A stretch of 64,000 nt of DNA, taken from M3007 sp044230315 (GTDB taxonomy: Bacteria > Bacteroidota > Bacteroidia > Chitinophagales > Saprospiraceae). Each line of letters begins with the position of its first letter. Within the stretch, counting starts at the first letter, position 1. Shown here one piece after another: positions 33,608 through 44,300 of the stretch. The position numbers and the translations under genes are program-made. The DNA is taken from assembly GCA_044230315.1 (NCBI GenBank), contig JBGARJ010000032.1, positions 1 to 64,000 of the forward strand. Reading direction: 5' to 3'. The notes under the pieces were generated by a model, which did no database searches, was not told the DNA's origin, and saw nothing but the letters and a program-made list of their open reading frames with translations.

Positions 33608-36256
33608 TCATTTGGGCAGCGGCAGTTCGACATCCCGGAACGCATTGGCCATCATCGCCTTAAACCGCTTCGTTTTCCGGATATGCTGAAACAGCGGTTC
33701 CTCGTTGACCGGTCCGGGTACCGGATAATAGCGTACGAGGGCTTTTTCCAGGTTGTCGAGCGCGGCCGCATTTTCATTCCGGTAGGCGTGATAAAGCGCC
33801 AGGCCGTACCAGCCGCGGTAGTCGTTGGGACAGTTTTCCACGATGAATCTGAATTTTTCCAGGGCCTTTTCCGGTTCCTTTTGACGGAGGAGGAACTGTC
33901 CGTACAGCAGTTTGGTATCGATCTTGATCGGGAAAGTGCTCAACCAGTACGGATAAGCCTCCGATTTCTCCAACCACTCCCGCGCTTCCGCCAGTTTGCC
34001 CTGTTTTTCTTTTATCAGGCCCATGTAGGTGAAAAGCCAGCAGTCGTGATCGTTGGGCGTAGGGTCGGCTTCCATGCCGGCCGCCAGGTAGCGTTCGGCG
34101 GCGGCCAGGTCGCCGAGTTGAAAGGCGGCTTTGCCGGCCCAGCAATTGCTGTAGGCCCCATAAATATTAGAACCCAGCCGCGTTGTCATGGAGTCGACCA
34201 TTTCGAGCACGCAGGCGTAGTCGCGAAGGTCGAAACAGACGCTGGCTTTTTCTTCAAAACAGCCGAGGTTGGAGGGTTGCATAATGTGTAGTGCGGCCGA
34301 ATCGAGGAGGGCCAGACCTTCCCGGTAATGCCGTGTGCGGTCGAGCGCCCGGCATAAGCCCACGTAGCCCTCGTTGCTTACGGCCGCAAGGCCTGTTGTG
34401 ATCGGCCGCTCGTAAATTTGGATCAGTTTCCGGGCGAGAACCGTCACCGAATCGAATTCCTGCTTTTGCAGGGCTGCCCAGATGGCCACGGTATACCCGT
34501 TGCCCAATTCCGGGTGCATCCGGATCATGCGCCGGCAAACGGTTTTGGCCTCGTCCACGCGGTTGAGCCAGAGGCAGGTGGTGGCGTAGCGCTCGAGCGC
34601 CACATAGCTGTCGGGCATGATGGACAGGAGTTTGCGGAGCGCCAGGTCGCTTGCTTCGATGTTGCCGGCACACCAAAGCCATTCGCCCGACATGTCGGCA
34701 TACGGCAAGGCCCAATTGGGGGCGAGCGCGAGGGCCCGGTTGCAATACGCCACCATGGAGTCGGTTTGGTAGGGATTGTTCAGGTAGTACAAATAGCCGA
34801 TCGCATGGTAGATATAGGCCGCTTCGGGGTCGTACGCGGCGGCGAGCAGCAGTTTTGCCTTAGCCAGCTGGCGGATCGAATCGGGCAACTCGAAGTTCTG
34901 TACACGCACCGGATGCGACAGGTTGTAGGCTTCGAAATACAGTTTTTTCGCCATGAGCGAAGGGTACAGGTAATGTTGCTGGCCCAGTAACTCGATCGTC
35001 CGTTCGAGGTAAATGGGGTAGAGCGTGTACTTCTCCGGGGCATTCCGCCACTGCTCCACTTCTTCGGGATCGGCCGAGAGCAGGGCGTTGAGCGCTTGCT
35101 GCACCTCGTCCTGCAGGGCGGCCGCCAGGTTGCGGCGCATCAGGTTGCGCAGCGGCCGGTGTTCGGGGCTCTCCGGAAACGCCTGAAGGGTTTCCCAGGC
35201 CGACCGGTCGACTGGCCCCAAGAGCCAACCCGAATCGAGGGCTTGCTGAAAACGTTGGTACAATTGGCGGGACAGGGTATCGCCCCGGGGCAGGAGCGCC
35301 TCTGTCATCCCTTTGCCGTCGAGTTTGGCCAATGCGGACGCACGATTTTCCTTTTCCTTTTTCAGTGCCGCGAGCGTAGGCGCATCCACGCGCGCGAGCG
35401 GCGTGTTGCGCTCGCCGGTCGTCATGGGGATCTGGGAAACGGGGGCCGTCTCGGCTGGCACCACGTCTTCGAGGTAATGCCCGATTTCAAGCAGGTTGAC
35501 GCTGCCGTCGCCGTTCCGGTCGGCGAGACCTTCGAGGCCTTCCACGAGGTTGAACGAAAACACGCCCCGGCCTCCGCCCCATTGATCGCTTTCGAGCGAG
35601 AGTTCGTTGGGTTGGCAGGAGAGGATCTTCACTTCATCGGCGAAAGGCCGGGTCAAGGCCGTGGCGGTGCTGGCCGTGCCGTTGATCGTCGCGCCGGCCA
35701 GTTTGCCGGCGTGGCAGGCATCGAGGATCAGGAGCACTTTGCCGCCGTTGCCGGAAATAGTAGCCACATTGTCCTGCAGAAAAAAGAGCGGGTAGGCGCC
35801 CCCGGCTTTGTAGGAAGCGGGCGGCGCGTCGGCGCAAAGCAAAAACCCCAGTTGCGCCGCGCTCTTGATCTCCACGTCGCCGTGGCCGCTGAAATAGATG
35901 ATCGCCCGGTCGCCCTTTTGCGTTTCGGCCGTCAGCCAATCCAATGCCGCCACCATTTTTCCCTGCGTGGCATTGCCGTTGGTGAGCACCTGGATATTTT
36001 CAAGGGGCAGGCCGCCCCCCGCCGGCGAGCGCAAATATTCGGCAAAGGCCAGCGCATCGCGGTCGGCGAAACGCAGGTCCTGAATTGCCTGGCTTTGGTA
36101 ATCGGAAATGCCCACCACCACGGCGCGGGTGACGGCCGGCGAAGGCCCCGGCGCCGTGGGTGGGGCGGGCTGGACGCCTTTGACAGCCTGGGCGGAGACC
36201 CTTTCCGGATGACAAAGCGCGATGAGCAGCGCCAGGGCCGTGAGCAGATGTTTCAT
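33608..36256 (-). CDS. Exported caspase-fold peptidase with EF-hand loop and TPR tail (copy 1)
   Basis: The protein has 882 residues from the ATG at 36256. Signal peptide about 1-23. The C14 caspase domain covers about 40-235: VVVGISDYQ, catalytic His125 in YFSGHGD and Cys181 in LDACHAG. Directly after it is a canonical 12-residue EF-hand loop, DRNGDGSVNLLE (246-257), suggesting calcium control. A spacer with QDEVQQALNALL leads into TPR-like repeats to the end, closing with IRKTKRFKAMM. It should act in the periplasm or outside. Orthocaspases and metacaspases cleave after Arg/Lys; target unknown. Paralogues lie at 37064 and 45072. Confidence 0.9.
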   Translation of the reverse strand: MKHLLTALALLIALCHPERVSAQAVKGVQPAPPTAPGPSPAVTRAVVVGISDYQSQAIQDLRFADRDALAFAEYLRSPAGGGLPLENIQVLTNGNATQGKMVAALDWLTAETQKGDRAIIYFSGHGDVEIKSAAQLGFLLCADAPPASYKAGGAYPLFFLQDNVATISGNGGKVLLILDACHAGKLAGATINGTASTATALTRPFADEVKILSCQPNELSLESDQWGGGRGVFSFNLVEGLEGLADRNGDGSVNLLEIGHYLEDVVPAETAPVSQIPMTTGERNTPLARVDAPTLAALKKEKENRASALAKLDGKGMTEALLPRGDTLSRQLYQRFQQALDSGWLLGPVDRSAWETLQAFPESPEHRPLRNLMRRNLAAALQDEVQQALNALLSADPEEVEQWRNAPEKYTLYPIYLERTIELLGQQHYLYPSLMAKKLYFEAYNLSHPVRVQNFELPDSIRQLAKAKLLLAAAYDPEAAYIYHAIGYLYYLNNPYQTDSMVAYCNRALALAPNWALPYADMSGEWLWCAGNIEASDLALRKLLSIMPDSYVALERYATTCLWLNRVDEAKTVCRRMIRMHPELGNGYTVAIWAALQKQEFDSVTVLARKLIQIYERPITTGLAAVSNEGYVGLCRALDRTRHYREGLALLDSAALHIMQPSNLGCFEEKASVCFDLRDYACVLEMVDSMTTRLGSNIYGAYSNCWAGKAAFQLGDLAAAERYLAAGMEADPTPNDHDCWLFTYMGLIKEKQGKLAEAREWLEKSEAYPYWLSTFPIKIDTKLLYGQFLLRQKEPEKALEKFRFIVENCPNDYRGWYGLALYHAYRNENAAALDNLEKALVRYYPVPGPVNEEPLFQHIRKTKRFKAMMANAFRDVELPLPK

Positions 36257-36298
36257 AGAGGAGCAGTTTTTTATTATCATCCTGTTCTACTTTCGGCG

Positions 36299-36306
36299 TA
36301 TTTTTG
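36299..36306 (+). promoter_or_regulatory. Candidate -7 box for the MntA/HEPN pair
   Basis: TATTTTTG (TAnnTTTG) lies 18 bases upstream of the nucleotidyltransferase start. Confidence 0.45.
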
Positions 36307-36324
36307 TTCAAAATTCCGGCTTTT

Positions 36325-36648
36325 ATGAGGAAGCGCGATAAAATATTAAAAGCGGTCAAGGCACGGCTGGTGGCGGCGTTCGGCGACAAAATCAAGGACG
36401 TGATCCTGTTCGGCTCGCGGGCCTGGGGCAAGCCGCAACGCTGGTCGGACTGGGATTTCGTGGTAGTCGTCAGGGGGGAGTATGATTGGGAAACCGTTCG
36501 GGCCATTCGGTTCATCATGGCTGACATTGATCTGGATTACGATGTTTTCACACAAACATTGGTGATTTCGGAAATAGAATTGACCAATTCGTTGCGAGGT
36601 CGTCAACCAGTTTTCACGGATGCAATTCAAAATGGCGTGTATGCATGA
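36325..36648 (+). CDS. MNT-family nucleotidyltransferase (MntA-like antitoxin)
   Basis: The protein has 107 residues from the ATG at 36325. The minimal nucleotidyltransferase motif is complete: GSRAWGKPQRWSDWD matches GSx10DxD, with a later acidic residue in DLDYDVF. In type VII toxin-antitoxin pairs such an enzyme (MntA) AMPylates and silences the HEPN RNase toxin HepT. Its stop overlaps the start of the HEPN frame (ATGA at 36645), the usual arrangement. An earlier ATG at 36304 is possible but would lie within two bases of the -7 box. It sits between two caspase genes on the opposite strand. Confidence 0.88.
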   Translation: MRKRDKILKAVKARLVAAFGDKIKDVILFGSRAWGKPQRWSDWDFVVVVRGEYDWETVRAIRFIMADIDLDYDVFTQTLVISEIELTNSLRGRQPVFTDAIQNGVYA

Positions 36649-37052
36649 TTAGTTCCGAAGATAAAAACGCCTTGATCATCTTGCGGTTGGAGCAGGCTGA
36701 AAGATGTATCTCCGATGCGGAGTTCAATATGGCTGACGGAAGATTCGAAGTTTCGGCTAATCGCATTTATTACGGGATGTTTTATGCCATTCTTGCTCTG
36801 GGCCTGCTTTGTGACTACAAGTCTTCCAAGCATCAGCAAATTATTGGCTGATTCAACAAAACTTTCGTTCATACGGGCACGCTCCCTCAACACTTTACCC
36901 GCTTGGTCAAGGATGCATTCGACGCACGCATGGATGCAGATTATGGGGTTGATTTCAACGACTTTGGTGTAGATATCAAGAATCGGCTCGCCGACATGAA
37001 ACTCTTCATTACCACCATAAAAGCCTGGATCGAAGCCCACCCGGCCACCTGA
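36645..37052 (+). pseudogene. HEPN-domain protein interrupted by an in-frame TGA
   Basis: The frame starts at the ATG overlapping the MntA stop and gives a HEPN first half (AERCISDAEFNMADGRFEVSANRIYYGMFYAILA). A TGA at 36849-36851 follows HQQIIG, then the same frame stays open for 66 more codons with good HEPN character (FNKTFVHTGTLPQHF, DFGVDIKNRLADMKLFI). Relatives usually have an aromatic residue at this place, so a TGG to TGA change is the simplest explanation. The product would be a 68-residue fragment, unlikely to be an active RNase. Alternatives are a sequencing error or a phase-variable or read-through state. Confidence 0.8.
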
Positions 37053-37063
37053 ACGTTATCCGT

Positions 37064-39691
37064 TCACTTTTCCTGCCACCCCGGTGGGAAATACTTCGCC
37101 ATCAGCGCCTTAAACCGCTTCGTCTTCCGTAGTTTTTGGAAGAGTGGCTCCCGTTGTATTAATCCTGCATCGGGCCAAAAGTTATCCAGCGAACGCTCCA
37201 GCCAATCCAGCGCTTCGGTTTGTTTTCCCCGGCTGGCAGCCAGCAGGGCCATACCGTAGCCGTAGTAGTAGCTCTTGGGCAGGATATGGCCAATTTCCCG
37301 AAACTTTGCTTCGGCTTCGGTGAAGCGTTTTTGCGCCAGCAGGAATTTGCCGTAGCGGAAGAAGGCTTCGTCGCGGAAGAGGTTTTCGTCGCCTAAATTT
37401 TTTCGCTGCGAAAGGGCTTTTTGGAACAATTCCTCCGCAGCGCCCGGTTGGCCCTGAATGGCTTTAATTTCACCAAGCAAGGCCCAGAGCGTGATCCAGA
37501 CAGGATCATTCGTAGGATCGAGCAGGAGGGCAGCTTCCAACGTCTTTTCCGATTGGGCCCATTGCCCTTCCTGGAAATACATCCTGCCTTCGTTCATTTT
37601 GACCCAGGTCTTGTTAAAGGGATCGCCAAATTGAAACGAATCAAGCAGGCGAAAATATTGCGCGGCCTCATCGTAGCGGCCCATTTGAACGAGTGCCGCC
37701 GTCAGGGTGGTCAATGCGTTACTCTTTTCATAAGAAGATGATTTCAGACTTTCCAGGCATGCTTTGCTCAGTTCGGCTGCTTGCTCTGCCCGCTTTGTCC
37801 GCACATAACTTATTGCGAGGCTCCATTGCGCCCTCCACCCTTGATTGGGTTCCAGTTCAATGGATTTCAGGCAATATTTTTCGCATTCAAGGAAGTCGCC
37901 TTTCATATAGGCTAGGGTGTAGGCCAATGTGGAGTAGGCATTGAATAGCTCCGGTTTCATGTCGATCATTTTCTTACTGATCGCGATGGACTCCTCTGCT
38001 TTGCCCTGCCATTGCTTCAGCCACGCGAGCCGCTCCAACACCAAATATGACTGCGGGTGTAAGGCCAGCGCTTTCAACAGCCAGGATTCTGTTTGTTGAA
38101 GATCGGTTTGGGCGCTTTGGTATTCATTGGTAATATCCAGATAAGGCGCCAACCAGTTGGGAGAAAGTTCGACTGCCCGGCTGTCCCAATATACCAGTGA
38201 ATCCGACTGATACGGATCATTGACAAAATACAAATTGCCAATGGCCCGATATGGGTATGCCGCCTCTGGCTGCAATTGGATAGATTCGAGAAATTTGGCC
38301 TTTGCCGCCATTTTGAAGGAATCGCGCCGGACAGGCTGGTTTTCCTGATCGCCGATGTTCTTGGCGAGGTTATACCCTTCGAAGTAATATTTTTTGGCCA
38401 GCAGGGTGCGGTACATGTAGTGGTTTTCGCCCAGCAGTTCCATACTGCGCTCGAGGTAGAAGGGATACTGCGTATACTTTTCGGGCTTATATAACCAATT
38501 GTTGGCTTCATAGGAGTCGTTGTCCAGCAGGGCGTTGAGGGCTTGCTGCACTTCGTCCTGCAGGGCGGCGGCGAGGTTGCGGCGCAGGAGCGAATGCAGG
38601 GGTTTGAGTTGCTGGTTTTGGATCAATTGTTCGTACAGATCGTTGGCGCAGATGCCGGGCGGTTCGAACAACATCCGCTGCTCCAGCGCCGTCTCGAAAG
38701 CGCGGTATTTTGCCTGCAGGAGCGAGTCGCTATCGGAAAGAAAGGCCGCATCGAGGCCTTTGCTGCCGGTTTGGGCCAGTTGGGGTTGGCGGCCTGCTTT
38801 GGCCACCCGCAGTTCGGCCAACGCCTTGGCATCCACCCGGTTCAGGGGCGTTTGCAGGTCGCCCGAGGTCATGGGGATCTGGCTGTGCGGGGCGGTTTCG
38901 GCCGGCACCTTGTCCTGCAGGTAGCGCTGTATGTCGAACAGATTGACAGTGCCGTCGCCGTTCAGGTCGGCCAGGCCGGTGAGGCCCTCCAGCAGGTGGT
39001 AGGAGAACACGCCCCGGCCGTCGTCCCATTGTTTGCCTTCGAGGGAAAACTCGGTGGGTTGGCACGACATGATCTTGACCTCGTTGGCCACCGGCCGGGT
39101 CAGCGCCTGTGCCGTGGCCGCCGTGCCGCTGATTTCGCTGCCGGCGAGTTTGCCCGCATGGCAGGCGTCGGTGATGACTATGACGCGGGCTTTATTCTGC
39201 AACGACAGCGTGCTGATGATGTCCTGCAAATCGCGCAGGTTGAAGGCGCCGCCGGCCATATAGGTTTGGGGCGGCGAATCGTAGCAGAGCAAATACCCCG
39301 GCTGGGCCATGGTTTTGCGTTCCACATCCCCGTGGCCGGAGAAGTAGATGATGGCCCGGTCGCCGTCCTGGCATGCTTCGAGCAGCCCGTCGAGGGCGGC
39401 GACCAGTTTCGCCTGCGTGGCTTTTTCATTGGTCAGCAACACGATGTTTTCCGCCGGCACTCCCCCGCCCGCCGGGCTCTGGAGCCACGCGGCGAACTTT
39501 TCCGCATCGCGGTGGGCGTACTGGAGATCGGGAATTTCGTTGGCCTGATAATCGGAAATGCCCACCACCACGGCGCGGGTGACGGCCGGCGAAGTCCCCG
39601 GCGCCGTGGGTGGAGCGGGCTGGACGCCTTTAGATTCCTGTGCCCGAGATAAACAGGGTAAAAGGAAAAACAAAAAAAGCAGGCGTTTCAT
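37064..39691 (-). CDS. Exported caspase-fold peptidase with EF-hand loop and TPR tail (copy 2)
   Basis: The protein has 875 residues from the ATG at 39691 (MKRLLFLFFLLPCLSRAQ, signal peptide 1-18). The caspase domain has His120 in YFSGHGD and Cys177 in TDACHAG. The EF-hand-type loop DLNGDGTVNLFD (242-253) follows. Its first 45 residues after the signal are almost the same as copy 1 (KGVQPAPPTAPG), and the two genes share stretches of nearly identical DNA there. The TPR-like region covers about 400-850, and the tail is KLRKTKRFKALMAKYF. It ends 11 bases from the HEPN pseudogene, convergent with it. Confidence 0.9.
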   Translation of the reverse strand: MKRLLFLFFLLPCLSRAQESKGVQPAPPTAPGTSPAVTRAVVVGISDYQANEIPDLQYAHRDAEKFAAWLQSPAGGGVPAENIVLLTNEKATQAKLVAALDGLLEACQDGDRAIIYFSGHGDVERKTMAQPGYLLCYDSPPQTYMAGGAFNLRDLQDIISTLSLQNKARVIVITDACHAGKLAGSEISGTAATAQALTRPVANEVKIMSCQPTEFSLEGKQWDDGRGVFSYHLLEGLTGLADLNGDGTVNLFDIQRYLQDKVPAETAPHSQIPMTSGDLQTPLNRVDAKALAELRVAKAGRQPQLAQTGSKGLDAAFLSDSDSLLQAKYRAFETALEQRMLFEPPGICANDLYEQLIQNQQLKPLHSLLRRNLAAALQDEVQQALNALLDNDSYEANNWLYKPEKYTQYPFYLERSMELLGENHYMYRTLLAKKYYFEGYNLAKNIGDQENQPVRRDSFKMAAKAKFLESIQLQPEAAYPYRAIGNLYFVNDPYQSDSLVYWDSRAVELSPNWLAPYLDITNEYQSAQTDLQQTESWLLKALALHPQSYLVLERLAWLKQWQGKAEESIAISKKMIDMKPELFNAYSTLAYTLAYMKGDFLECEKYCLKSIELEPNQGWRAQWSLAISYVRTKRAEQAAELSKACLESLKSSSYEKSNALTTLTAALVQMGRYDEAAQYFRLLDSFQFGDPFNKTWVKMNEGRMYFQEGQWAQSEKTLEAALLLDPTNDPVWITLWALLGEIKAIQGQPGAAEELFQKALSQRKNLGDENLFRDEAFFRYGKFLLAQKRFTEAEAKFREIGHILPKSYYYGYGMALLAASRGKQTEALDWLERSLDNFWPDAGLIQREPLFQKLRKTKRFKALMAKYFPPGWQEK

Positions 39692-39835
39692 GGCATAGGT
39701 GTGGTGATGGACAGGATCGGTGACAGGTCGTGGCAATGGGGCCGCGGCGGCGGTGAAATTCCGGTTTAGCGGTTCAAACTCATTTGGGCGCGGGCGGTAT
39801 TTTTAGGGTTGAGGCTGTGTCCAGTACATCGTCCA

Positions 39836-41365
39836 TCACTGCACGTCCCACCACACGCGCGTGCTCATTTTGTCGGGCCCGCCGAGTAATTGTACGGCTT
39901 CCTGGTAATGCTGGGCATTCAGGCCTTGCTCGGTAAAGGGATAGGGCAGGCGCAAAGGGGCAATCCCATTCACCGGGAAATCGCCCAGCGGATCATCCAC
40001 CGGCCGTTCGAGTTTGTCAAAACCGAGGCGGCGCCACTCGATCCAGCCCTGAAAACCCTGCATGAAAAGCGCAAGCCATTTCTGAACGCCGATTTTTTGA
40101 TTCCAATCGCCCGCGGCCGTAGCATACGCGACGGCCTGCTGGTTCAGGTAGGCATCCTGAACGCCGGCATCCGTAATGCCCCATTCCCCGAGAGAGGCGC
40201 GGATGCCGGTTTCATACCATTCTGCGGCAGAGCCGCCGACATCCCAACCGCGGGCCGCGGCTTCGGCCAGGATAAAGCACACTTCCGCGTAGTTCATGAA
40301 ACGCGCCGGCGCGTCGGGGCGCAGCACGTCGGCATCCCTGAAATTGGTACGCCCATCGCGTACGACCGCCGCACCGCTGGGCTGGGAATAATTTTCGATG
40401 CCGTCGCCGGCGGCATTGGCGTCGTTCTGGCCGTAAGGCCGCCCGAAATAACCGCCGCCCGCGAGCCGCTCATCGGCAAAAGCAGGCAAACGCGGGTCGT
40501 TCAGGGGCTTTAATGTTTTGTCGATCAAAATGTTGGAAAGGCCCAGGTCGGCATCCCCGCGTTCGACGCGCTGCTTGTTGAACGGGCTGTTGTTCGGCTG
40601 GGCGGAAAGGTAACGGAAATACGCGTTATCGTCGTTGCCGGATGGGTTGTTCCTTACGAAAACAGCAGCCGTTTCGACTTCTTGCCGCGCCATGGCGCCG
40701 AGTTCCGTATCCGCCATCCGCATGGCTATGCGCAGGTTCAGCCAATAGGCGAATTTTTTCCACCTGGCGGTTTCGCCGCCGTAGATGACATCGGCGCTTC
40801 CGAAGCTGCCGGCATTTTCGTCTATCAGCGCTATGGCCTCGTGCAGCTGGCTCAATAAGCCAAGGTAAATGTCTTTCTGACTGTCGTACTTCGGCGCGCG
40901 GTTCGCTGCGCCCTGCAATGCCTCGGCGTAGGGTATCGGACCAAAACAGTCTGTTAGTAGTTGGAAGGTATAGACCTGGAGGATTTTGGCAACAGCGATG
41001 CGGTTTTTGTCGCGCGCCGCGTCAAGGCCGGGGTGTGCCGCTATGATGGTTTGAACATCGCTCAAATCTTCCAGGGTGCCTGCGTACAGGTTCGCGAACC
41101 AGCTGTTGAATAAGGAGCCGTCAATACCGTAGCGGGTGAAGAAGGTGTAGTTGTTCTTCGCCCAGGTTTGGGCGAGCAAGTCGCCAATGGCCGGCGCATC
41201 GCCAAAAAAAGGAGATAAATTGTCGGCCAGGGTTTTTTCGGCCGAGGTCAGCAGCGCTTCCGGCGGCACGGTTTGCGGGTTGTTCGGGTCCACGTTCAGG
41301 TTGCCGAAATCTTTGCCGCAGGAAATAAGGACAAGCGAAAAAACGAAATAAAAGATATTTTTCAT
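39836..41365 (-). CDS. SusD/RagB-like outer-membrane lipoprotein
   Basis: The protein has 509 residues from the ATG at 41365. A lipobox ends at Cys16 (LVLISCG). The following LNVDPNNPQTVPPEALLTSAEKTLADN is the conserved N-terminus of the SusD-like group, and helical TPR-type segments (AVAKILQVYTFQLLTDCFGPIPYAEAL, FMNYAEVCFILAEAAARGW, KWLALFMQGFQGWIEWRRLGF) follow. SusD proteins form the lid on a SusC channel and bind the nutrient, often a glycan or peptide. The paired SusC gene lies 32 bases upstream. No glycosidase is adjacent, so the substrate is open. Confidence 0.93.
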   Translation of the reverse strand: MKNIFYFVFSLVLISCGKDFGNLNVDPNNPQTVPPEALLTSAEKTLADNLSPFFGDAPAIGDLLAQTWAKNNYTFFTRYGIDGSLFNSWFANLYAGTLEDLSDVQTIIAAHPGLDAARDKNRIAVAKILQVYTFQLLTDCFGPIPYAEALQGAANRAPKYDSQKDIYLGLLSQLHEAIALIDENAGSFGSADVIYGGETARWKKFAYWLNLRIAMRMADTELGAMARQEVETAAVFVRNNPSGNDDNAYFRYLSAQPNNSPFNKQRVERGDADLGLSNILIDKTLKPLNDPRLPAFADERLAGGGYFGRPYGQNDANAAGDGIENYSQPSGAAVVRDGRTNFRDADVLRPDAPARFMNYAEVCFILAEAAARGWDVGGSAAEWYETGIRASLGEWGITDAGVQDAYLNQQAVAYATAAGDWNQKIGVQKWLALFMQGFQGWIEWRRLGFDKLERPVDDPLGDFPVNGIAPLRLPYPFTEQGLNAQHYQEAVQLLGGPDKMSTRVWWDVQ

Positions 41366-41397
41366 GGATCGAAGTTGAATAGTGAGCGGTGGGACCA

Positions 41398-44300
41398 TTA
41401 AAACCGGAAATTCAGGTTTACCCCCAACGACCGCGTAGACGGCACCGCGCCGCCTTCAAAGCCTTGAAAGTTGCTGGCACTGATCGCGAGGTCCGGGTCG
41501 ATGTTGGGGATATTTTTGTGTAGAATGGCGAGGTTTCGACCCACGAGCGACACGCGCGTGGCCGCCAGGCCCAGGCGCCTCAGCCAGGCGTCCGGGAAGG
41601 AATAGCCGATGCTCACTTCGCGCAGTTTGACGAACGAACCGTCGTACACATCCTGCCTGAATGGGTACGCGCCTCTGTTGTCGTTGAAAGGGGCCGAAAT
41701 GGTGTTGGGCAATCCCGTGCTTTTCCAGGCGCCTTCGCCGTCGGGTACGGGGTTGCCCTCGTTGTCGAGCACCGCCACACTGCCGGGGTTCACCACACCG
41801 TTTTCCCGTTCGTCGCCCACGGCGCTTGATGCCAGCAAACCGGAGTACCGGCCGAGGAAATTGGTATTGGAAAAAATATCGCCGCCCTTCCTGAAATCGA
41901 TGAGCACGTCGAGGGTCAGGTTTTTCCACACAAACGAGTTGCTCATGCCTCCGGTAAAATCGGGGGTAATGTTGCCGATGGGTACTACCTCCGTCGATTG
42001 CAGGTAAAAGCCCGTATTGGGGTTCACCAGTTTATTTCCGGATTTGTCGTACAGAAAGTCGGGTCCGAGGATGGTGCCGTAAGGCTGTCCGACCCGGGCG
42101 ACGAATTGCATCCAGGGCTGATACAGCAGCAGGGTGTTCAGCGAAGGGTCGTCCGGCAGCAGCGAAACGAGTTTGTTCCGGTTTTTACCGAAATTGAACG
42201 TGGTTTCCCAGGAAAATTTCCCGACCCGGACCGCTACCGCGTGCAGGGAAATCTCGATGCCCCGGTTGCTCATTTCGCCGGCGTTGATGAACTGCAGTTC
42301 AAAGCCGCTGGCTGCCGACGTGGGCAGGGGAATGATCTGGTCGGTGGTCTTTTGTTCGTAAACCGAAACATCGAGGCCCAGGCGGTCGTGGAAGAAGCGC
42401 AGGTCGGCGCCCGCTTCTACCGAGCTCGTATTTTCCGGTTTAAGGTCAATTTTATTCAGGGTGTTGGGCACGGTGAAGTTGGCGAGGCTGCCGAAGTTCG
42501 GGTTGGGTATATAGGTGGTATAGAGGTTGTAAGGGTCGGTGTCGTTGCCCGTTTTCGCCCAGCCGAGGCGGATCTTGCCAAAGGACATTCCCGGGATCCG
42601 GATGTTTTCCGAAAAAACGTAACTCAGGGACGCCGAGGGGTAAAAATACCCGTTGGCATTGTCCGGCAAGGTGCTCGACCAGTCCTGCCGGCCGGTGAGA
42701 TCCAGGTAAAGCGTACCGGCCCAACCGGTCGAGACGCCCGCGAAGACGCTTTCGATCTGTTTCTTTGCCGTTGTGTTTTGGATAAAGGGGCGCTCCACGG
42801 AGTTTTGCAGGCGGTAAATATCCGGCACGTTCAAGCCGCCGATCGTAGCTCCCCACTGGCGTTCCAGCTTATGCCAGAGCCTGTTGCCGCCGATAAACGC
42901 GCTTGTTGAAAGCTTTTCTCCGAAATTTTTCTCCGCGCGCAGGATGAGATCGGTGTTCGTTTCGGCTACGTTGTACAGGTCCTGGGTATAGGTTCCCTGT
43001 AATAGGCTGCCGACAGCGATGCGCTCCTCCCGGTATTCCGAATAGAAATCGGTCAGGACGCGACCGGTCAGCGTTAGCCAGGGCGCCAACTGGTATTTCA
43101 ACCCCGCGTTGCCGTAAACGCGGTCGCGCCCGTCGTTTTCATAATTTTTATAGCGCTGCCAGTACGGGTTGTCCCAGTATTGGGGGCGGGGGTTATCGGC
43201 GCTTTGGCGGTTCCAGGTGCGCATCGTGCCGTCGGGATTTTCGAAACGCTTCAGGTCGGCGAAACGCAGTTCGGTATGCCACCATTGGCTGAAATTTTGC
43301 GCCGGGTTGAAGCCCCCGCGAAAATCATAGGTTACCCCCGTGCGGCCGAGGGTGGAAGCGTTGACGTAATTGGCCGCCACAAACGCTTGGAGCCGGCTGT
43401 TCAGGTCGAGCGAGCCGTTAAAACTCAGGGTGTTCCGCTCGAGGTGCGAATTCGGATAAATGCCCTTTTGGTCGAAACGCGTGTACGAAAGCCGGAAGGT
43501 GGAGCGGTCGCCGCCGCCTTCGAATGCGATGTTCTGGCTACTGGTGATGCCTGTTTCGAAGAACTTGATGGGGTCGTCGCCCGCTTCCCAAAGCCGGCTT
43601 TTGCCAAAATGCTCCGTATCCCAGGCATCCCAGGAGTTCCAGTCGCGGAAGTACAGGTTGGGCTGGTTCTGCCCGAACCCGTTGTAAAATACGTACTGTG
43701 CCGTTCCCTGGTCATCTACGGTAAGTCCGGCCAAATGTTGAAAATGCTGGTCGGTCGAGGTTGCGAAACGAACGCCCGCGCTTTCGTCCACGGCATAGAT
43801 CGGCACCAGGTCGAAGGAGGAAAAAACGCCCACCGTGTCGCCGCCCGGACCGAGTTCGACGTACGGCGTTTTATAATACCCGGAGTTGTCGGTGTAGCCG
43901 CGGGGCAGCAAATCCACCCCGCCGCCGTAGCGATTTTGAAATGTTGGAAAAACCGCTACCCGGTCAAAAGTGAGGCTGCTGTTGACGGAAACACCGATGC
44001 CTTTTTTAATTCTCGAGCCTCTTTTTGAGGTGACCATGATCACGCCATTAGCGCCGCGGGAGCCATAAAGCGCCGTAGCGGCCTGGCCTTTGAGAATGTC
44101 GATGTCGGCGATATCATCGGGGTTGAGGTCCTGAATGGCGTTGCCGTAATCCCGCTGCGTTTCATAGGCGACATCGCCCGGGTGGCCGGTCGGTTGATAT
44201 TTGTTGCTGGAAAAATTCGAATTGTCCATCGGCACGCCGTCCACGACAAAGAGGGGTTGGTTGTTGCCGATGAGCGAACGCATGCCGCGAATGGTGATCC

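Noticed and set aside
36849..36851. TGA recoding as selenocysteine or Trp
   Set aside because: There is no sign of a SECIS element, and other genes in the window use TGA as a normal stop (for example dgkA and mntA), so a mutated codon is more likely.
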